From NCBI GenBank assembly GCA_046049665.1, contig JBJOQW010000122.1:1-26150 (forward strand): a stretch of DNA of 26,150 nucleotides, written 5' to 3'. Positions 7,360 to 15,937 of this stretch are shown piece after piece. The translations under genes were made by a program, and so were the position numbers. The DNA comes from JAAFHS01 sp046049665. Lineage in GTDB: Bacteria > Pseudomonadota > Alphaproteobacteria > Rhodobacterales > Rhodobacteraceae. How positions within the stretch are numbered: the first letter of the stretch is position 1; each line of letters opens with the position of its first letter. A model generated the notes under the pieces. The model had not been told where the DNA came from and ran no database searches. It was given only the letters and a program-made list of their open reading frames with translations.

Positions 7360-9285
7360 TCAGGCAATCGGTTCCGGCTCGGCATCGCCAGCTTTCGGCG
7401 CACGCGGTTTGCGTGTCTTGGGGATGGCCGCCACGCTGGAACCACCACCTGAAGGCGGTGTTGCCGCATCATCATCGCCACCCAACGCCTCGCCCCGCAC
7501 GACCTTCTGGATTTCTTCACCCGTCAGGGTTTCGTATTCCAGCAGGCCTTTCGCCATGCGTTCGAACTCGTCCGATTTTTCAATCAGGATACGCCGCGCC
7601 GTTTCATAGCCTTCGTCGATCAGCTTTTTCACTTCGGCCTCGATCAGGTTCTTCGTATCGGCCGATACGCTGAACCCTGCCGTGCCGCCGGTGTAGCCTT
7701 CGTGCGCTTCGGCATAGTCAATATTGCCCACCGCATCCGACATGCCCCACCGCATCACCATCGCCCGCGCCAGTGCGCTGGCCTGCTGAATATCACCCGC
7801 CGGGCCAGAGGAAACGCCCTCTTCACCGTACTTGATGATCTCGGCTGCCTTGCCTGCCATGGTCATCGCGATCTTCTGTTTGGCCTCGTCCTTGTGCATG
7901 TTCAGACGGTCCATTTCCGGCAGACTGACAACCATGCCCAAGGCACCACCGCGCGGAATGATCGTGGCCTTGTAGACCGGGTCACACTTCGGCAGGTTGA
8001 TACCCACAATCGCGTGGCCCGCCTCATGGTATGCCGTCTTTTCCTTTTGGTCTGCCGTCAGCACCATCGACCGGCGTTCCGCGCCCATCATGACCTTGTC
8101 CTTGGCCTGCTCGAAGTCCGTCATCGTCACGAACCGCCGCCCCACGCGCGCCGCCATCAGCGCCGCCTCGTTCACAAGGTTCATCAGGTCAGCACCGCTG
8201 AAACCGGGGCTGCCTCGTGCGATCGTGCGCAGGTCAACATCCGGGCCCAAAGGCACTTTGCGTGCATGCACCGTCAGGATCTTTTCACGCCCTTTGATAT
8301 CGGGGTTCGGCACAGTGATCTGGCGGTCAAAACGGCCCGGGCGCAACAGCGCCGGATCAAGCACATCCTTGCGGTTTGTCGCCGCCACGATGATCACGCC
8401 TTCATTCGCCTCGAACCCGTCCATTTCCACCAGAAGCTGGTTCAACGTTTGTTCGCGTTCATCATTTCCGCCGCCCATGCCAACGCCACGCGCGCGGCCC
8501 ACAGCGTCAATCTCGTCAATGAACACGATGCACGGCGCGTTCTTCTTGGCCTGCTCGAACATGTCGCGCACGCGGCTTGCACCTACGCCCACGAACATTT
8601 CCACAAAGTCAGAGCCGCTGATCGTAAAGAACGGCACACCCGCCTCGCCCGCAATCGCGCGCGCCAGCAGGGTTTTCCCTGTGCCCGGAGGGCCTACAAG
8701 CAAGGCGCCTTTCGGAATCTTGCCGCCAAGACGGCTGAACTTCTGCGGGTTGCGCAGGAATTCAACGATTTCCTCAAGCTCTTCCTTGGCCTCATCAATG
8801 CCTGCCACGTCATCAAACGTTACACGGCCCTGCTTTTCGGTCAAAAGCTTGGCGCGGGATTTGCCAAAGCCCATGGCCCCGCCTTTGCCCCCGCCCTGCA
8901 TCCGGTTCATGAAGAAAATCCAGATGCCGATCAGCACAAGGAACGGCAACCACAGCGAAATCAGTGACATGAACCCTGATTGCTGCTGGCTTTTCGCCTC
9001 AACCTCAACGCCCTTGGCGATCAGGCGGTCGGCAAGCTCGCTTGACACGTCCTGCCCGGCGGGCAGAATGACGGTGTAGCGCGAGTTGTCCTTGGCGGTG
9101 ACTGTGACGCGCTCTCCATCAATACTGACGGCGGCAATCTTGTCGGCCTCGACCTGTTCGATGAAATCGGAATAGGTGACTGGCTGCGAAGATTGCGGGC
9201 CCTGACCACCTGAAAACAGATTGAACAGGGCCAGAACCAGCAGGAACAGTACCACCCAAGTCGCGATATTTCGTGCATTGCCCAC
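7360..9285 (-). CDS. ftsH: ATP-dependent zinc metalloprotease FtsH
   Basis: This encodes a 641-residue membrane-anchored AAA+ protease that degrades misfolded membrane proteins and selected soluble regulators. Two transmembrane segments (about residues 8-24 and 105-126) flank a periplasmic domain. Walker A GPPGTGKT is at 198-205, Walker B VFIDEID at 254-260, the second region of homology RPGRFDRQ at about 315-322, and the zinc site HEAGH at 420-424. The GTG at 9285 is chosen because it gives GNARNIATWVVLFLLV and has GGGAGAG about 6 bases upstream. The ATG start 13 codons earlier overlaps that ribosome-binding site. The acidic, proline-rich tail is typical of alphaproteobacterial FtsH. It is the last gene before the terminator at 7306-7340. 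Confidence 0.97.
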   Translation of the reverse strand: MGNARNIATWVVLFLLVLALFNLFSGGQGPQSSQPVTYSDFIEQVEADKIAAVSIDGERVTVTAKDNSRYTVILPAGQDVSSELADRLIAKGVEVEAKSQQQSGFMSLISLWLPFLVLIGIWIFFMNRMQGGGKGGAMGFGKSRAKLLTEKQGRVTFDDVAGIDEAKEELEEIVEFLRNPQKFSRLGGKIPKGALLVGPPGTGKTLLARAIAGEAGVPFFTISGSDFVEMFVGVGASRVRDMFEQAKKNAPCIVFIDEIDAVGRARGVGMGGGNDEREQTLNQLLVEMDGFEANEGVIIVAATNRKDVLDPALLRPGRFDRQITVPNPDIKGREKILTVHARKVPLGPDVDLRTIARGSPGFSGADLMNLVNEAALMAARVGRRFVTMTDFEQAKDKVMMGAERRSMVLTADQKEKTAYHEAGHAIVGINLPKCDPVYKATIIPRGGALGMVVSLPEMDRLNMHKDEAKQKIAMTMAGKAAEIIKYGEEGVSSGPAGDIQQASALARAMVMRWGMSDAVGNIDYAEAHEGYTGGTAGFSVSADTKNLIEAEVKKLIDEGYETARRILIEKSDEFERMAKGLLEYETLTGEEIQKVVRGEALGGDDDAATPPSGGGSSVAAIPKTRKPRAPKAGDAEPEPIA

Positions 9286-9339
9286 GAAAGCTCTCCCATA
9301 CATGCAGAACGGCGCAGATGGCACCGACGCTTGACACCT

Positions 9340-9367
9340 AAGATAGACAGATTACCGCCCGGTTCAA
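9340..9367 (-). promoter_or_regulatory. Possible ftsH promoter
   Basis: On the minus strand a -35-like TTGAAC (9367-9362) and a -10-like TATCTT (9345-9340) are separated by 16 bases, in the 78-base gap between the tilS stop and the ftsH start. The -35 element overlaps the end of tilS. FtsH is often heat-shock controlled, so an RpoH-type reading of these boxes is also possible. This is a pattern match only. Confidence 0.3.
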
Positions 9368-10632
9368 TGCGATAACAGAAATGAGACAAAGTGAGGCCGC
9401 AAGGTTGCAGTCCAGCCTTGTGCAAAACCCGCCAATGGCGCCGCAATCAGCACATCACCTCGCCAGATGGCAGGCGAGACCACCAGCGCATCACGGGGGA
9501 TGCCTGTTGCGCGCCAGTCGGGGCATGCGCGGATGCCATCGCCAAGCGCGCGGATGGTCAGACCGGGCGCGTGTGGGCCGTCAAGATGCCAGCGGTTGTC
9601 CCACGGGGCGGTGGTGGGCACCTCGATCTTTGAGGCAGCCTTCGCTTCACGGGCAATGCGAATAATCTTACCATCTGATTGGAAACGGCAGCCGTTCAGG
9701 GTAGCGTCCCAACCGGCGCGCATGTATTGCCCAAGGTTGTCCTGTTTGGTCATGCGCGGTGGATATTCGTCATGCGAAAACCAGGCGATGGCCGCCTGCA
9801 AAAATCGCCGCTGCACTTCGCGTGGCATTGCACGAAACTCCGCATAGCTGATCTGCAACGCACCTGCAGTTTCGGTCACATGCGCAGCGACCACTGCCTG
9901 AAGCGTTTCTTGCAGCGCGTCACGCACCATTGAAAGATGGTTGATGGTCGTTTTCAGGCTTTTGATCGTTATCCCCAAGGGCGCAAGTGCAACAAGGGCT
10001 TTTCTCGCCTTGATCCGTGTAAATGCCTCGTCATCGTTAGTTGGGTCATCTACCCATTGCACACCATGACGCCGCAAGTAGCTGCGCAATTCTGCCCGGC
10101 TGTGGTTCAGCAATGGGCGATCCCATTGGATGCCATGATCCCGCCAACGAAAGCGCATGCCCGCCAAGCCGTCTAGCCCGGATGATCGCGCAAGCCCCAT
10201 CAGAAACGTTTCCGCCCTGTCGTCGGCTGTGTGCCCGATGGCCACATGCATGATATTTTGCTGCTGAGCCCATTCACTGATCAGGCGCATCCGCGCCTTG
10301 CGCGCCACATCCATCACGTTACCAGAAATCGCGCCATGGTCCCAGATTAGCGTTGTATGCAGAATACCGAGGCCCGCGCAGAAATCAGCCACGCCCTGTG
10401 CCTCGGTAGCAGAAGCATCGCGCAACCCATGGTCAACTGTCACCGCCTGCACCTGCCAACCCGCATGCGGTGCGGCCCGGTGCAGCAAATGCAAAAGGGC
10501 GATGGAATCGCCACCGCCCGACACTGCTACCCCGATACGCTTTGGTTCAAGCGGCAGAAAGGCAAACTGCGCAGCCAGCAGCAGATCGGCATCCTTGCCC
10601 CGATCCAGTGGCCAGCCGTCGGTTACTGACAC
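9364..10632 (-). CDS. tilS: tRNA(Ile)-lysidine synthase
   Basis: This encodes a 422-residue TilS, which uses ATP and lysine to convert cytidine 34 of the CAU-anticodon isoleucine tRNA to lysidine. The modification is essential for decoding AUA. The PP-loop ATPase motif SGGGDS is at residues 38-43, followed by VTVDHGLR, GHTADDRAETFLMGLARSSG and RPLL, all typical of the N-terminal catalytic domain. The C-terminal half is more divergent, as usual. The gene starts with GTG at 10632 inside the end of cpoB (10-base overlap), with AGGGG about 6 bases upstream, which suggests translational coupling. Linkage of tilS between tol-pal and ftsH is common in Rhodobacterales. Confidence 0.94.
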   Translation of the reverse strand: MSVTDGWPLDRGKDADLLLAAQFAFLPLEPKRIGVAVSGGGDSIALLHLLHRAAPHAGWQVQAVTVDHGLRDASATEAQGVADFCAGLGILHTTLIWDHGAISGNVMDVARKARMRLISEWAQQQNIMHVAIGHTADDRAETFLMGLARSSGLDGLAGMRFRWRDHGIQWDRPLLNHSRAELRSYLRRHGVQWVDDPTNDDEAFTRIKARKALVALAPLGITIKSLKTTINHLSMVRDALQETLQAVVAAHVTETAGALQISYAEFRAMPREVQRRFLQAAIAWFSHDEYPPRMTKQDNLGQYMRAGWDATLNGCRFQSDGKIIRIAREAKAASKIEVPTTAPWDNRWHLDGPHAPGLTIRALGDGIRACPDWRATGIPRDALVVSPAIWRGDVLIAAPLAGFAQGWTATLRPHFVSFLLSH

Positions 10633-11441
10633 CCCAGCCCCTGCATCGACACCTGTGCATTCGTGGCATCAATGCTGCCCGGAAAGCGCACGCCTACTTC
10701 GGCCAGCGTCACGCAGGCATCCTGTTGCTGGCCAAGCGCGCCCAGGCCCTGACCCAGTTTCAGTAAAGCCTCGCCCGCAAGCGCGCCGTCAGGCGCACCC
10801 GAAAATGCATCAAGATAGGACCGTGCCGCATTCGCCGTGTCGCCCGCACTGTTTAACGCATCACCCCGGCGCAGCTGCGCGCGTTGGGTCAGGGGGCTGC
10901 CCGGGTAGGATTGGGTAAAGGTCGCAAAGAGCGCTGCAGCCCCTTGAAAGTCACCGGAAGCGAGCACCCCCTCGGCCCGGTCAAAATCTGCCTGTTCACC
11001 AATCGCAAGCTCTGCGCCGCCTGCATCCGCAACCGGTTCGGTCGCAGCAGCCACAGGTGCCGGTGCATCACCGCCCAGCGTCAGTTCCGGCAATGCCAGC
11101 ACATCGCAGCCTTCTTCCATCTCGCACAGCCGGAATTGCAGGTCTTCCAGCTGTGCCGTCCCTTCCTGCACCACACGGTTCAGGCGCAATTGCACCTGTT
11201 CGGTCTGGCCGTTCAGGCGCGCAAGCTCGGCCTCAATGGCGTCCAGCCGTTGCAGCGCATCCCCGCCCGCAGCACCCGAGCCTGCCGCCCCTGTGGTGAC
11301 AAGCTCGGATTTCAGCGCGTTGAACTGCGCCGCAAGGGCTGCGATCTGCGCCTTGATGTCGGCCAGCGTTTCCGGGCTGCCCTGCGCAAAGGCCGGGGCA
11401 GACAGGCAAAGGGCCGTGGAAACAACCAGCCAACGCAACAT
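10623..11441 (-). CDS. cpoB: Cell division coordinator CpoB (YbgF), Tol-Pal accessory protein
   Basis: This encodes a 272-residue periplasmic protein. A signal peptide (MLRWLVVSTALCLSAPAFA) is followed by a coiled-coil region (about residues 24-105, rich in leucine, alanine and glutamine heptads). A C-terminal TPR-like domain follows (DFQGAAALFATFTQSYPGSPL, LAGEALLKLGQGLGALGQQQDA). In other bacteria CpoB links Tol-Pal outer-membrane constriction with septal peptidoglycan synthesis. Two cysteines (LCEMEEGC) in the linker could form a disulfide. The start lies 4 bases after the pal stop, and the end overlaps tilS by 10 bases, so it belongs to the tol operon. Confidence 0.92.
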   Translation of the reverse strand: MLRWLVVSTALCLSAPAFAQGSPETLADIKAQIAALAAQFNALKSELVTTGAAGSGAAGGDALQRLDAIEAELARLNGQTEQVQLRLNRVVQEGTAQLEDLQFRLCEMEEGCDVLALPELTLGGDAPAPVAAATEPVADAGGAELAIGEQADFDRAEGVLASGDFQGAAALFATFTQSYPGSPLTQRAQLRRGDALNSAGDTANAARSYLDAFSGAPDGALAGEALLKLGQGLGALGQQQDACVTLAEVGVRFPGSIDATNAQVSMQGLGCQ

Positions 11442-11445
11442 CAGA

Positions 11446-11967
11446 TCAGGCCCCCGAACCCAAAGACAACACCGTCACTGCCCGGCGGTTGCGCGAAAAG
11501 CAGGATTCGTCTGAGCAAACTTCAACCGGGCGTTCCTTGCCATAGGAAACCGTCCGCATGCGGGCTGCAGACACACCCTGCGAGATCAGGAAGTCCTGCA
11601 CGGCACTGGCGCGCCGCGCACCAAGGGCAAGGTTGTATTCGCGCGTGCCCTGCTCATCGGCGTGGCCTTCGATGATGATGGCGTAATCGCTGTTGGTGTT
11701 CAGCCATTGTGCCTGCCCCGCCAGCGTCTGACGTGCCGCATCAGACAGCGTTGACTGGTCCACGGCAAACAGCACGCGGTCACCGACGGTCTGGTTGAAA
11801 TAGGCGACCGAGCGCGGATCGGACGCATCGCCCAGGCCACCCGTCTGGATGCCACCAGCACCGCCCAGCCCATCACCGGGGCCAGCAGCGCCATAGCGAT
11901 CCGGGCTTTTGCACGCGGCCAGCCCAAGGGCCGTCATCAGGATCAGGGCTTTCGTCATATACGCCAT
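11446..11967 (-). CDS. pal: Peptidoglycan-associated lipoprotein Pal
   Basis: This encodes a 173-residue outer-membrane lipoprotein. The lipobox LAAC places the lipidated cysteine at residue 19. A glycine-rich linker leads to an OmpA-like peptidoglycan-binding domain with FAVDQSTLSD, the core EGHADEQGTREYNLALGARR (about 100-119) and SYGKERP. Pal binds peptidoglycan and is recycled to the septum by TolB and TolQRA. A Cys151-Cys156 pair (VCSDESC) could form a disulfide. The ATG at 11967 is supported by GGAAG about 9 bases upstream; an ATG three codons later is also possible. It is 68 bases downstream of tolB. Confidence 0.96.
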   Translation of the reverse strand: MAYMTKALILMTALGLAACKSPDRYGAAGPGDGLGGAGGIQTGGLGDASDPRSVAYFNQTVGDRVLFAVDQSTLSDAARQTLAGQAQWLNTNSDYAIIIEGHADEQGTREYNLALGARRASAVQDFLISQGVSAARMRTVSYGKERPVEVCSDESCFSRNRRAVTVLSLGSGA

Positions 11968-12035
11968 TCTTGTCTTCCTTTTTTGGGTCGTGCTCGATTT
12001 TGCGGCACCATATCAGGTTTTTCAGGCCCTGTGAA

Positions 12036-13367
12036 TCAGGGCAGAAGCGGGCTCCACGCGGGGTCTGAGGCAGGTCCATTGGTTGGCACCTGCCGCAGGT
12101 TGCGCCCCGAAATATCCACGCTGAACAGCGCCGGCTGGCCATCTGCGCCCGCACCCTGCCGCGTGAACATGATCACACGCCCATTGGGCGACCATGTCGG
12201 GCCTTCATCCAGATAAGACCCCGTCAGCAGCCCTTCGCCACTGCCATCCGTGCGCATCACACCAATGTGGAAACGCCCTGCGTTCTGCTTGGTAAAGGCG
12301 ATCAGGTCACCACGCGGCGACCAAACCGGCGTGCCGTAACGCCCTTCGCCGCCCGAAATGCGCTGCGCATCGCCGCCATTGGCCGACATGATATACAGCT
12401 GCTGGTTACCCGACCGGTCACTTTCAAACACGATCTGGCTGCCATCCGGGCTGAAGCTGGGTGCCGTTTCAATCGACGGCGCATTGGTCAGCTGGTTCAA
12501 CTGGCCCGACCCCACGTCAACGGTGTAAATGTCCGTATTCCCGCCACGTTCCAGGCTGAACACAACCGTGCGGCCATTTGGCGAAAAGCGTGGGGCAAAG
12601 GTCATCGTGCCGGGCTGTTCGCCAAGGCTGCGGATGCCAAGGGTTGCCACATCCATGATGTAGATCGCCGGGAACCCTGACTGATACGAGGTGAACAGGA
12701 TGCTGTCACCCGCAGGCGAAAAGCGCGGGGCCAGCACGATGGAACTGCTATCGGTCAGATAGGCCACATTCGCGCCGTCATAATCCATCACAGCAAGGCG
12801 CTTCAGGCGGTTATCCTTGGGGCCCGACTCTTCGACAAACACAACGCGTGTGTCGAAATAGCCCGTCTCACCCGTCACCCGGCTGTAAACCGCATCCGCC
12901 ACCTTATGCGCCATACGCCGCCAGCCGCCCGTCGTGCCCACAAACTGCAACCCGTCGCCGTAGGGTTCACCCGATGCCACATCGAACAGGCGGAACTTGA
13001 CCACCACCTGATTGCCAGATGCCGCGACCGACCCCGTGATCAGGATCGTGGCATTGATCGCCTGCCAGTCGTTATAGGCCACCGGCGCGTCAAAGCTGCT
13101 GACCGTGCTGATGAACGCATCTGATCCGATTTCGCGGAACAGGCCCGAATTCGTCAGGTCTGATGCCACCACCCGCGTGATATCCGCCGCCAGCTGCCCG
13201 GCATCGCCATTTTCCGCAATGAACTGCGGCAATGCGAATGGCATGGGCGAGACGTTGGGATCCGTCAGCACGATCCTTGGCCGGTCCTGCGCCTGTGCAG
13301 CCGGGATCAGCGGGGCGAATGACAGGGCCATGGCCGCCATCAGGGTAAGGGTTTTGAACAAGCTCAT
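12036..13367 (-). CDS. tolB: Tol-Pal system protein TolB
   Basis: This encodes a 443-residue periplasmic protein. The signal peptide (MSLFKTLTLMAAMALSF..., ending AQA at about residue 26) is followed by an N-terminal domain. A six-bladed beta-propeller follows, made of repeated motifs such as APRFSPAGDSILFTS, APRFSPNGRTVVFS and APSFSPDGSQIVFESDR. TolB binds Pal and TolA during envelope constriction. The open frame extends 97 codons upstream, but MSLFKT at 13367 gives the signal peptide and has AAGGA about 8 bases before it, so it is chosen. A 109-base gap separates it from tolA, enough for a promoter, though none stood out. Confidence 0.97.
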   Translation of the reverse strand: MSLFKTLTLMAAMALSFAPLIPAAQAQDRPRIVLTDPNVSPMPFALPQFIAENGDAGQLAADITRVVASDLTNSGLFREIGSDAFISTVSSFDAPVAYNDWQAINATILITGSVAASGNQVVVKFRLFDVASGEPYGDGLQFVGTTGGWRRMAHKVADAVYSRVTGETGYFDTRVVFVEESGPKDNRLKRLAVMDYDGANVAYLTDSSSIVLAPRFSPAGDSILFTSYQSGFPAIYIMDVATLGIRSLGEQPGTMTFAPRFSPNGRTVVFSLERGGNTDIYTVDVGSGQLNQLTNAPSIETAPSFSPDGSQIVFESDRSGNQQLYIMSANGGDAQRISGGEGRYGTPVWSPRGDLIAFTKQNAGRFHIGVMRTDGSGEGLLTGSYLDEGPTWSPNGRVIMFTRQGAGADGQPALFSVDISGRNLRQVPTNGPASDPAWSPLLP

Positions 13368-13476
13368 GGGACGGTCCTTCTTACGCGAGGGCTTATGACT
13401 GCTTTTTGGTTCAGTGAGGGGTGCGCGGCCCTGATGGCAACGCTTTGGCGGGCGCATGGGCGAAACATTGCTGATG

Positions 13477-14637
13477 TCATCGCAGTTGCGCCCCACGCGG
13501 ATCGAACACAACTTCGATCTGCTTCCAGGTTTCAAACTTTTCAGGTGGCAGGCCCAGCCCATCACGCCCACAGTTACGCACCGCGGTAATCGCGGCACGG
13601 CGCGCTGTGCTGATGGCCTCGGCCGACTCGCCGCTGCTGTCGAGCAATTCCACATCAACAGGTCGGCTGTTCTGATCCAGCGTGATCAACAGCGTGATGG
13701 ACACGTTCAGCGCCGCAGTGGAAGCCGCCCCCAGGTCCCAGCAGCGGTTGATCGTGTTCGCCAGCCCGTTCAGTTCGGCGGCATTCAGTGATTCACCCAA
13801 GGATCGTGTCGTCCCTCCGCCCTCGGTCGGTGGGTCGGTTGATTCTTCGGCAACCACTTCGCCCAGAATATCTGCCAACGGGTCGTCAGCGGGCTCTTCG
13901 GCGGCGGCGGTTGTCTCCTCGGGTGCCGGTTCTTCAGCTTCCTCCGGCTCTGCCGCCACTTGCCGCGGCCGCGCACGCGGGCGCGGGCTGGACGTGGGCG
14001 CCAGCACTTGTTCCACCACCTCTTCCGGCTGTTCTGGCACCAGTTCCGTTGCTGCTGCTTCGGGCGCCGCTTCCTCTTGTGGGGGCTGCTCTACCACTGG
14101 CGCGTCGGTCGGCACATCGCTGACTTCGGGCGTGGCCGTTTCGGACACTGCCACGTCGGGCGTTTCCTCAACCGGCACCTGACGAATAAGGTCAGACGGG
14201 CGCAGTCGTGGGCGCGCGTCGGCCAAGGGGTTGGGTACTGGCTGCGGATTGTCGGACGCAGGCAAGGGGGATGGCTCCGCAAATCCCGTCTCGCCTTCTG
14301 GCACCACTTCTGGCTCTGGTGGCACTTCTTCCACCACAGGCTCCGGCGGAGGTTCCTCCACAACCGGTTCCGGTGGTGGTTCTTCTACGACCGGTTCAGG
14401 CGGCGTTTCTTCGACCACGGGCTCTGGTGGCGGCTCTTCGACCGCAGGCTCGGGTGAAGTAGCTGCATTTGCCCGCGCTGCTGCCTGCAATGCCTCAAAA
14501 TCTGCTGATGAAATGATCTCACCGCTGACGACTGACAATTCCTCGGGTGGTGGCGGCGAAAACAGGAAATCCCCCAGCAAAAGCCAGAGGATCAGGGCCG
14601 CATGGCCCGCACCCGAAATGATCTGCCCCGTATACAT
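13477..14637 (-). CDS. tolA: TolA-like energy-transducing protein with Pro/Glu repeat linker
   Basis: This encodes a 386-residue protein anchored by one N-terminal transmembrane helix (about residues 8-27). A long periplasmic linker rich in proline, glutamate, valine and alanine follows. It ends in a C-terminal TonB/TolA-like domain with cysteines (NRCWDLGAAS and VRNCGRDGLGLPPEKFETW). Position between tolR and tolB identifies it as the TolA of the operon, which transmits proton-motive-force energy from TolQR to TolB and Pal. The linker starts with about five decapeptide repeats (EPVVEEPPPE type, residues 63-112). It differs from the lysine/alanine-rich helical linker of enterobacterial TolA. 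The gene starts 5 bases after tolR. Confidence 0.92.
   Translation of the reverse strand: MYTGQIISGAGHAALILWLLLGDFLFSPPPPEELSVVSGEIISSADFEALQAAARANAATSPEPAVEEPPPEPVVEETPPEPVVEEPPPEPVVEEPPPEPVVEEVPPEPEVVPEGETGFAEPSPLPASDNPQPVPNPLADARPRLRPSDLIRQVPVEETPDVAVSETATPEVSDVPTDAPVVEQPPQEEAAPEAAATELVPEQPEEVVEQVLAPTSSPRPRARPRQVAAEPEEAEEPAPEETTAAAEEPADDPLADILGEVVAEESTDPPTEGGGTTRSLGESLNAAELNGLANTINRCWDLGAASTAALNVSITLLITLDQNSRPVDVELLDSSGESAEAISTARRAAITAVRNCGRDGLGLPPEKFETWKQIEVVFDPRGAQLR
14302..14451 (-). repeat. Tandem 30-bp repeats coding Pro-Glu-Val decapeptides in tolA
   Basis: About five imperfect 30-base units encode variants of EPVVEEPPPE at residues 63-112 of TolA (EPAVEEPPP, EPVVEETPP, EPVVEEPPP twice, EPVVEEVPP). 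The nucleotide units are similar but not identical, with synonymous changes, so the array is old enough to have diverged. Unit number could vary between strains through slippage or recombination. This is coding sequence and not a CRISPR array. Confidence 0.85.
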
Positions 14638-14642
14638 GCGCC

Positions 14643-15122
14643 CTATTCGTTCGCTGCATCCGCCCCAAGCGTCGGGCCAGCGGTATCTGTCACCAGCCCG
14701 ATGTTCGTAAAGTTCGCCGCATTCAGCGCGCCCATCACCTGCGCCACCCGCTCATACGGGATTGCACCATCGGCCCGCAGGAAGATCTTGTCATCCTCAC
14801 GCTCTGCCGCAATTGCCCGCAAGCGCGTGATGAATTCAGCCTCTGCAACTTCCGTTTCTTGAATCATCAGCCGGTTGTCCGCCGTCATCGTCACCGTCAG
14901 CGGTTCTTCTGATGGTTGCGGCAAGGCGCTGGCCGCCGTCTTTGGCAATTCAATCGGCACGCCGACCGTCAGAAGCGGTGCTGCCACCATGAAAATGATC
15001 AAAAGCACCAGCATCACATCCACAAAGGGCGTGATGTTGATATCGGCCATCGCGCGCGACCGCCGCCGCCCGCGCCCGCGCCGCCCACTGCTTCCGCCAC
15101 TCTGAGCGACACCCGCACCCAT
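14643..15122 (-). CDS. tolR: Tol-Pal system protein TolR (ExbD/TolR family)
   Basis: This encodes a 159-residue inner-membrane protein. The N-terminal cytoplasmic tail is arginine- and glycine-rich (RRGRGRRRSR), followed by INITPFVDVMLVLLIIFM with the proton-channel aspartate at D35. One transmembrane helix (about 34-53) leads to a periplasmic domain. TolR forms the proton-driven motor with TolQ. Its ATG overlaps the tolQ stop by one base (TGATG), a typical coupling arrangement, and tolA follows 5 bases after its stop. Confidence 0.95.
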   Translation of the reverse strand: MGAGVAQSGGSSGRRGRGRRRSRAMADINITPFVDVMLVLLIIFMVAAPLLTVGVPIELPKTAASALPQPSEEPLTVTMTADNRLMIQETEVAEAEFITRLRAIAAEREDDKIFLRADGAIPYERVAQVMGALNAANFTNIGLVTDTAGPTLGADAANE

Positions 15123-15820
15123 CAGGCCGCATCCAGCTGGCGTGACAGGATGGTGGCGAATTCATCGGCAAAGGCCTCATACCCGCCAATGATCCGGTCA
15201 CTGTCACTGTTCAGCTTGTTATAGGCCACCACCGCCGGAATAGCCGCCACAAGGCCGATGCCCGTGGCCATCAGCGCCTCGGCAATGCCCGGTGCCACCG
15301 TGGCAAGGTCTGTATTCTGCGTCGCCGCGATTTCCGTAAATGCGTGCATGATGCCGTAAACCGTGCCGAACAGCCCGATGAACGGGCTGGTTGAACCCAC
15401 CGTCGCAAGAAAGCCCACACCATTGTTCAACCGCTCGCTTTCGCGCGCAATCGCCACGTCCATCGCCCGGTCGATCCGGCTTTGCGCCCCCGCAATCAGC
15501 CCTCCATCCTGCCGGTGGCTGCGCCGCCATTCCAGCATGCCAGCGGCAAAAATCTTTTCTGATGCCCCTTCCGGCTGCGCGCCGATCTTTTCGAACAGCT
15601 CATCCAGCGGCTCGCCCGACCAGAAGGCCCGGTCAAACACCTCGGCCTCGCGCTTGGATGCCCGGTACAGAATGTATTTCTGCACGATGATCGCCCATGA
15701 CCAGAACGACATCACCAGCAACAGGATCATCACCAGTTTGACGGTGACAGTGGCCTGCAAGAACAGACCAAGCACGGAGAAATCAATCTCCCGCGCGACT
15801 GCAAGGGTTTCCGTTTCCAT
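15122..15820 (-). CDS. tolQ: Tol-Pal system protein TolQ (MotA/TolQ/ExbB family)
   Basis: This encodes a 232-residue inner-membrane protein with three transmembrane segments. TM1 is around VKLVMILLLVMSFWSWAIIV. TM2 contains the conserved TVGSTSPFIGLFGTVYGIM. TM3 contains IAEALMATGIGLVAAIPAVVAYN. TolQ is the stator-like partner of TolR and powers TolA. The start at 15820 follows a purine-rich AAAGAAGAGCAGG leader. A promoter-like pair lies at 15866-15895, so tolQRAB-pal may be transcribed separately from the genes upstream. Confidence 0.96.
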   Translation of the reverse strand: METETLAVAREIDFSVLGLFLQATVTVKLVMILLLVMSFWSWAIIVQKYILYRASKREAEVFDRAFWSGEPLDELFEKIGAQPEGASEKIFAAGMLEWRRSHRQDGGLIAGAQSRIDRAMDVAIARESERLNNGVGFLATVGSTSPFIGLFGTVYGIMHAFTEIAATQNTDLATVAPGIAEALMATGIGLVAAIPAVVAYNKLNSDSDRIIGGYEAFADEFATILSRQLDAA

Positions 15821-15865
15821 TCGCCTGCTCTTCTTTAATGGCGGTCTTTTGCCGCCGTTTATCCG

Positions 15866-15895
15866 ATTCTACAGTGATTTGAAGGCAATTGCCAA
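15866..15895 (-). promoter_or_regulatory. Candidate sigma-70 promoter for tolQRAB-pal
   Basis: On the minus strand TTGGCA (15895-15890) and TAGAAT (15871-15866) are separated by 18 bases, close to the housekeeping consensus. They lie in the 117-base gap between ybgC and tolQ, with the -10 about 45 bases before the tolQ ATG. A small hairpin (GGCGG/CCGCC, 15840-15856) lies in the predicted 5' leader. No transcript data support it here. Confidence 0.5.
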
Positions 15896-15937
15896 CACAT
15901 CCCGTTGATCGCGCGCATTTCTGCCGCAGGGCAGCAA

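Noticed and set aside
7702..9079. Two long plus-strand open frames opposite ftsH
   Set aside because: Both are antisense shadows of the conserved ftsH codons and show no recognisable motifs or ribosome-binding sites.
14302..14451. CRISPR-like array from the 30-base periodicity
   Set aside because: The units are contiguous, in frame, and code for the TolA proline-glutamate linker; there are no unique spacers or cas genes.
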